From contig JBGAPT010000027.1 in the NCBI GenBank assembly GCA_044221135.1, positions 1 through 25,896 on the forward strand: a stretch of DNA of 25,896 nucleotides. Reading direction: 5' to 3'. The translations under genes were made by a program, and so were the position numbers. Shown here in pieces: positions 23,615 through 25,896 of this stretch. The first letter of the stretch is position 1; every line of letters starts with the position of its first letter. Origin of the DNA: UBA4722 sp044221135. Its GTDB lineage: Bacteria > Pseudomonadota > Gammaproteobacteria > DSM-16500. The notes beneath the pieces are model-generated. The model did no database searches. It was not told the DNA's origin and worked only from the letters and a program-made list of their open reading frames with translations.

Positions 23615-24444
23615 AGTTTGACTCTATTCGTTGGCCACACCAGTAATACACCACGACTTCTATCTAAATGTGCTGCGGGACTGACTGTGATGGTTGCAAA
23701 TTGCAATCCAGGGTCTTTTGTTACCATGGTCACTCGTCCCACTGGATAGCCTTCTGGAAAATGTTCTCCTAAACCGGAAGTAATGAGTACATCACCGCTT
23801 TGAATGTCCGCCGTTTGGGGTACATTCAACAAATGCAATTGGCCAGAATACATATCGCCGACTGCAATAGCACGCACACCATTACGTACGACTTGAACAG
23901 ACAGTCCACTGTGTACATCATTAATTAATAAAATACGGCTCGTCAGTGGATCTACTTGAGTCACTTGACCCATGACACCATTCGCATCCAGTACAGGTTG
24001 CCCTACAAAAACATTATCGTGACTACCCTTATTTAAAATGACTTGCTTAAGAAAAGGATCAGCAGAGACAGCTAATAATTGGGCAATGACAACTTTACTT
24101 TTAAGTTGTACAGAAGACTGTACTAATGCCTTGAGTTGATTATTTTCTGATTCGATCGCTACTAAACGTTGCACTTGCGCTCGCAGCATTAATTGTTCTG
24201 CTTTTAAATCAAGATTTTCTTGTACCAAAGAATCATGGGTGCTGACGGTGTCATGGATTTTATCGACTAATTCGATCGGCCAGCTGACCATATATTGTAA
24301 TGAAGCAAGAGGTACTGAAAGAGCAGCGCGAAGTTGAGCCATAGCGGCAACATGCTTATCCAGAATCATAAGGGTGATCACAAATATCAGTAAAAGTGAC
24401 ACTCGGAAGCCGGATTGGGAACCTTGGGTAAAAATAGCTTTGAT
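23611..24444 (-). CDS. mreC: Rod shape-determining protein MreC, apparently starting at an ATC codon
   Basis: Bitopic elongasome protein; its periplasmic part contacts PBP2 and organises wall synthesis. After a membrane helix there is a coiled coil (about residues 60-105, with a VQENLDLKAEQLMLR-like run), then the beta-domain with KGSHDNVFVGQPVLD and SGLGEHFPEGYPVGRV. The start is odd. The open frame runs back to a stop at 24475 with no ATG, GTG or TTG above the GTG at 24402. Family alignment continues above that GTG: IKAIFTQGSQSGFR matches the E. coli start MKPIFSRGPSLQIR residue for residue, with ATC in the Met position. AGGAG lies 8 nt before that ATC, whereas the GTG has no ribosome binding site. 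At 277 residues it lacks the long proline-rich tail of E. coli MreC (367). If the GTG is used, 14 residues are lost. Confidence 0.9.
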   Translation of the reverse strand: MKAIFTQGSQSGFRVSLLLIFVITLMILDKHVAAMAQLRAALSVPLASLQYMVSWPIELVDKIHDTVSTHDSLVQENLDLKAEQLMLRAQVQRLVAIESENNQLKALVQSSVQLKSKVVIAQLLAVSADPFLKQVILNKGSHDNVFVGQPVLDANGVMGQVTQVDPLTSRILLINDVHSGLSVQVVRNGVRAIAVGDMYSGQLHLLNVPQTADIQSGDVLITSGLGEHFPEGYPVGRVTMVTKDPGLQFATITVSPAAHLDRSRGVLLVWPTNRVKL

Positions 24445-24452
24445 AGGATATT

Positions 24453-24457
24453 CTCCT
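24453..24457 (-). promoter_or_regulatory. Ribosome binding site that decides the mreC start
   Basis: AGGAG on the - strand, 8 nt before the in-frame ATC at 24444. It is the only good Shine-Dalgarno near the mreC start, and 50 nt from the GTG at 24402, too far to serve it. Confidence 0.7.
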
Positions 24458-24519
24458 AGAAAAATGACGCGACTCTAAGCCTCTACTCTGGCGCGAAAGG
24501 CTGACGCGAAATTAAACTT

Positions 24520-24588
24520 TTGTCATCCTGAACGAAGTGAAGGATCACTCGAATTTTCACTGATCCTTCACTTCGTTCAGGATGACAA
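24520..24588. repeat. Long perfect inverted repeat between mreB and mreC
   Basis: Arms 24520-24547 and 24561-24588 are complementary over about 28 bp, around a 13-nt loop. Each arm carries GTCATCCTGAACGAAGTG followed by AAGGATCA, a sequence type I know as a dispersed extragenic palindrome in many bacterial genomes. In the mre transcript it forms a very stable hairpin between the mreB stop (24608) and the mreC ribosome binding site. There is no U-run, so termination by the usual mechanism is not expected; mRNA stabilisation or processing is more likely. Confidence 0.85.
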
Positions 24589-24607
24589 GCCGTTCAGATA
24601 AGAAATC

Positions 24608-25651
24608 TTATTCCTTAGACAAAAAATCTATCCCCGAAGCATCCATAATCTCCAATGCCCTCCCGCCACCACGCGCCACGCAAGTCAAAGGTTCATCAGC
24701 AATGATTACAGGTAAGCCAGTTTCTTCCATCAATAACCGATCAATATTGCGCAATAATGCGCCGCCGCCAGTTAAAATCATACCGCGTTCAGCAATATCA
24801 GACGCCAATTCAGGGGGTGCTTGCTCTAATGCAGCCCGCACTGCACCTAAAATACCTGAAAGTGGTTCTTGTAATGCTTCCAAGATTTCATTACTCGTCA
24901 AAGTAAAACTACGTGGAATACCTTCAGCCAGATTGCGTCCACGCACTTCCATTTCAAGTACTTGATTCGCGGGATATGCGGAACCTATTTCATGTTTAAT
25001 TTTCTCAGCAGTAGATTCACCAATCAAGATACCGTAGTTACGGCGTACGTAACTGACAATCGCCTCATCAAACCGATCGCCACCAATACGCACTGAAGCA
25101 GAGTACACAATGCCACTTAATGAAATAATGGCCACTTCTGTAGTGCCGCCCCCAATATCCACCACCATCGAACCACGTGCTTCGTCCACCGGCATACCCG
25201 CTCCCATCGCAGCCGCCATGGGTTCTTCCAGCAAAAAGACTTCTCTGGCCCCCGCACTGATGGCTGATTCGCGAATGGCCCTGCGCTCAACCTGGGTTGA
25301 ACCACACGGTACACACACCAATACACGCGGGCTTGGACGCAAGAAACGGTTTTCATGTACCTTATGAATAAAGTGCTGCAGCATTTTTTCTGTTACGTAA
25401 AAATCAGCAATCACACCATCTTTCATAGGGCGGATGGCTGTAATATTGCTGGGGGTACGACCTAACATCAGTTTTGCTTCACTGCCTACAGCCGCTACCT
25501 GCTTTTGGCCATGGGAACCCATCTGGCGGATTGCCACCACAGAGGGCTCATCTAACACAATGCCCTTGCCACGCACGTAAATTAAAGTGTTGGCTGTCCC
25601 TAAGTCTATTGATAAATCACTAGAAAAATACCCGCGTAATCGTTTTAACAT
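24608..25651 (-). CDS. mreB: Rod shape-determining protein MreB
   Basis: Bacterial actin that polymerises under the inner membrane and guides elongasome movement. It has the full 347-residue length. Actin-fold ATP-binding blocks are present: DLSIDLGTANTLIYVRGKG (phosphate 1), the FLLEEPMAAAMGAG segment, MVVDIGGGTTEVAIISL (phosphate 2) and the adenosine motif GMILTGGGALLRN. The amphipathic N terminus MLKRLRGYFSS suits membrane binding. A GGGAG lies 11 nt before the ATG. It heads the mreBCD cluster on this strand. The 245 bp upstream (25652-25896) hold no gene I can support and no convincing promoter hexamers. Confidence 0.98.
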   Translation of the reverse strand: MLKRLRGYFSSDLSIDLGTANTLIYVRGKGIVLDEPSVVAIRQMGSHGQKQVAAVGSEAKLMLGRTPSNITAIRPMKDGVIADFYVTEKMLQHFIHKVHENRFLRPSPRVLVCVPCGSTQVERRAIRESAISAGAREVFLLEEPMAAAMGAGMPVDEARGSMVVDIGGGTTEVAIISLSGIVYSASVRIGGDRFDEAIVSYVRRNYGILIGESTAEKIKHEIGSAYPANQVLEMEVRGRNLAEGIPRSFTLTSNEILEALQEPLSGILGAVRAALEQAPPELASDIAERGMILTGGGALLRNIDRLLMEETGLPVIIADEPLTCVARGGGRALEIMDASGIDFLSKE

Positions 25652-25896
25652 CGTCTGAGCCGCTCCCTATATTCAAAAACTGATTATTGAATTCTAATAG
25701 ATATAAAATAAAGTAGCTATGGGTGTAATAAAAATTTAGTAACTCTCTTCGCGTTTCTTCGTCCCCGTCTATATCACGCAGGGAAAAGACAGGCACTTGC
25801 ACGATTAGGATAGTGATCATTGCTGAACCGTTAGAGAAATAACCTAGCATAACAAAGCACATCCGCATTATAATCATACCCCTTTGCTATTCAGAT

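Noticed and set aside
25620..25877. 85-residue open frame on the - strand overlapping the start of mreB
   Set aside because: It overlaps mreB in another frame, has no recognisable domain and no suitable ribosome binding site; it is most likely a chance frame in the mreB upstream region.

Overview
The window is an AT-rich, densely coded piece of a gammaproteobacterial chromosome. Gene content and order (a pyrophosphate-type phosphofructokinase, a short Mrp, dcd; DUF2066-perM-hda; eno-ftsB-surE-nlpD-rpoS; metG plus a small RnfB-like ferredoxin; mreBCD-rng-yhdP) fit a Legionellales-like lineage (Legionella, Coxiella, Berkiella, Rickettsiella type). This is inferred from families and synteny; genus cannot be fixed from the sequence alone. 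No rRNA, tRNA, CRISPR array or complete transposon was seen.

Layout. Positions 1-2008 (+): the 3' part of a phosphofructokinase, then mrp and dcd. Positions 2095-5495 (+): a two-gene unit of unrecognised function, a 1021-residue membrane protein built from repeated glycine-rich segments followed 2 nt later by a 110-residue protein that recalls phage tail assembly chaperones. Positions 5504-5692: a MITE-like element with long inverted arms. Positions 5724-6062 (-): ihfB with an acidic tail. Positions 6255-13506 (+): a tightly packed run DUF2066, perM, hda, eno, ftsB, surE, nlpD, rpoS; RpoS carries four 12-residue lysine-rich tandem repeats at its N terminus. Positions 13632-16281 (+): metG, an RnfB-like ferredoxin overlapping it, and a DEDDh exonuclease. 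Positions 16323-16916 (-): an orphan helical protein. Positions 17123-25651 (-): mreB, mreC, mreD, a small secreted protein with its own promoter, rng and yhdP.

How the genes work together. The 6-13.5 kb run combines replication-initiation control (Hda), glycolysis (enolase), divisome assembly (FtsB), nucleotide clean-up (SurE), septal amidase activation (NlpD) and the stationary-phase sigma factor (RpoS). The last 8.5 kb is a cell-shape and envelope unit: MreBCD organise side-wall synthesis, RNase G processes RNA, and YhdP acts in envelope lipid homeostasis.

The observations most worth a second look are: (1) the lysine-rich tandem repeats and two A8 tracts at the start of rpoS; (2) mreC, whose family-conserved N terminus is preceded by a well-placed AGGAG and an ATC codon instead of ATG/GTG/TTG; (3) the repeat-built membrane protein and its small partner; (4) the inverted-repeat elements after that operon and inside the mreB-mreC gap; (5) a secreted protein gene placed inside the mre-rng-yhdP cluster.
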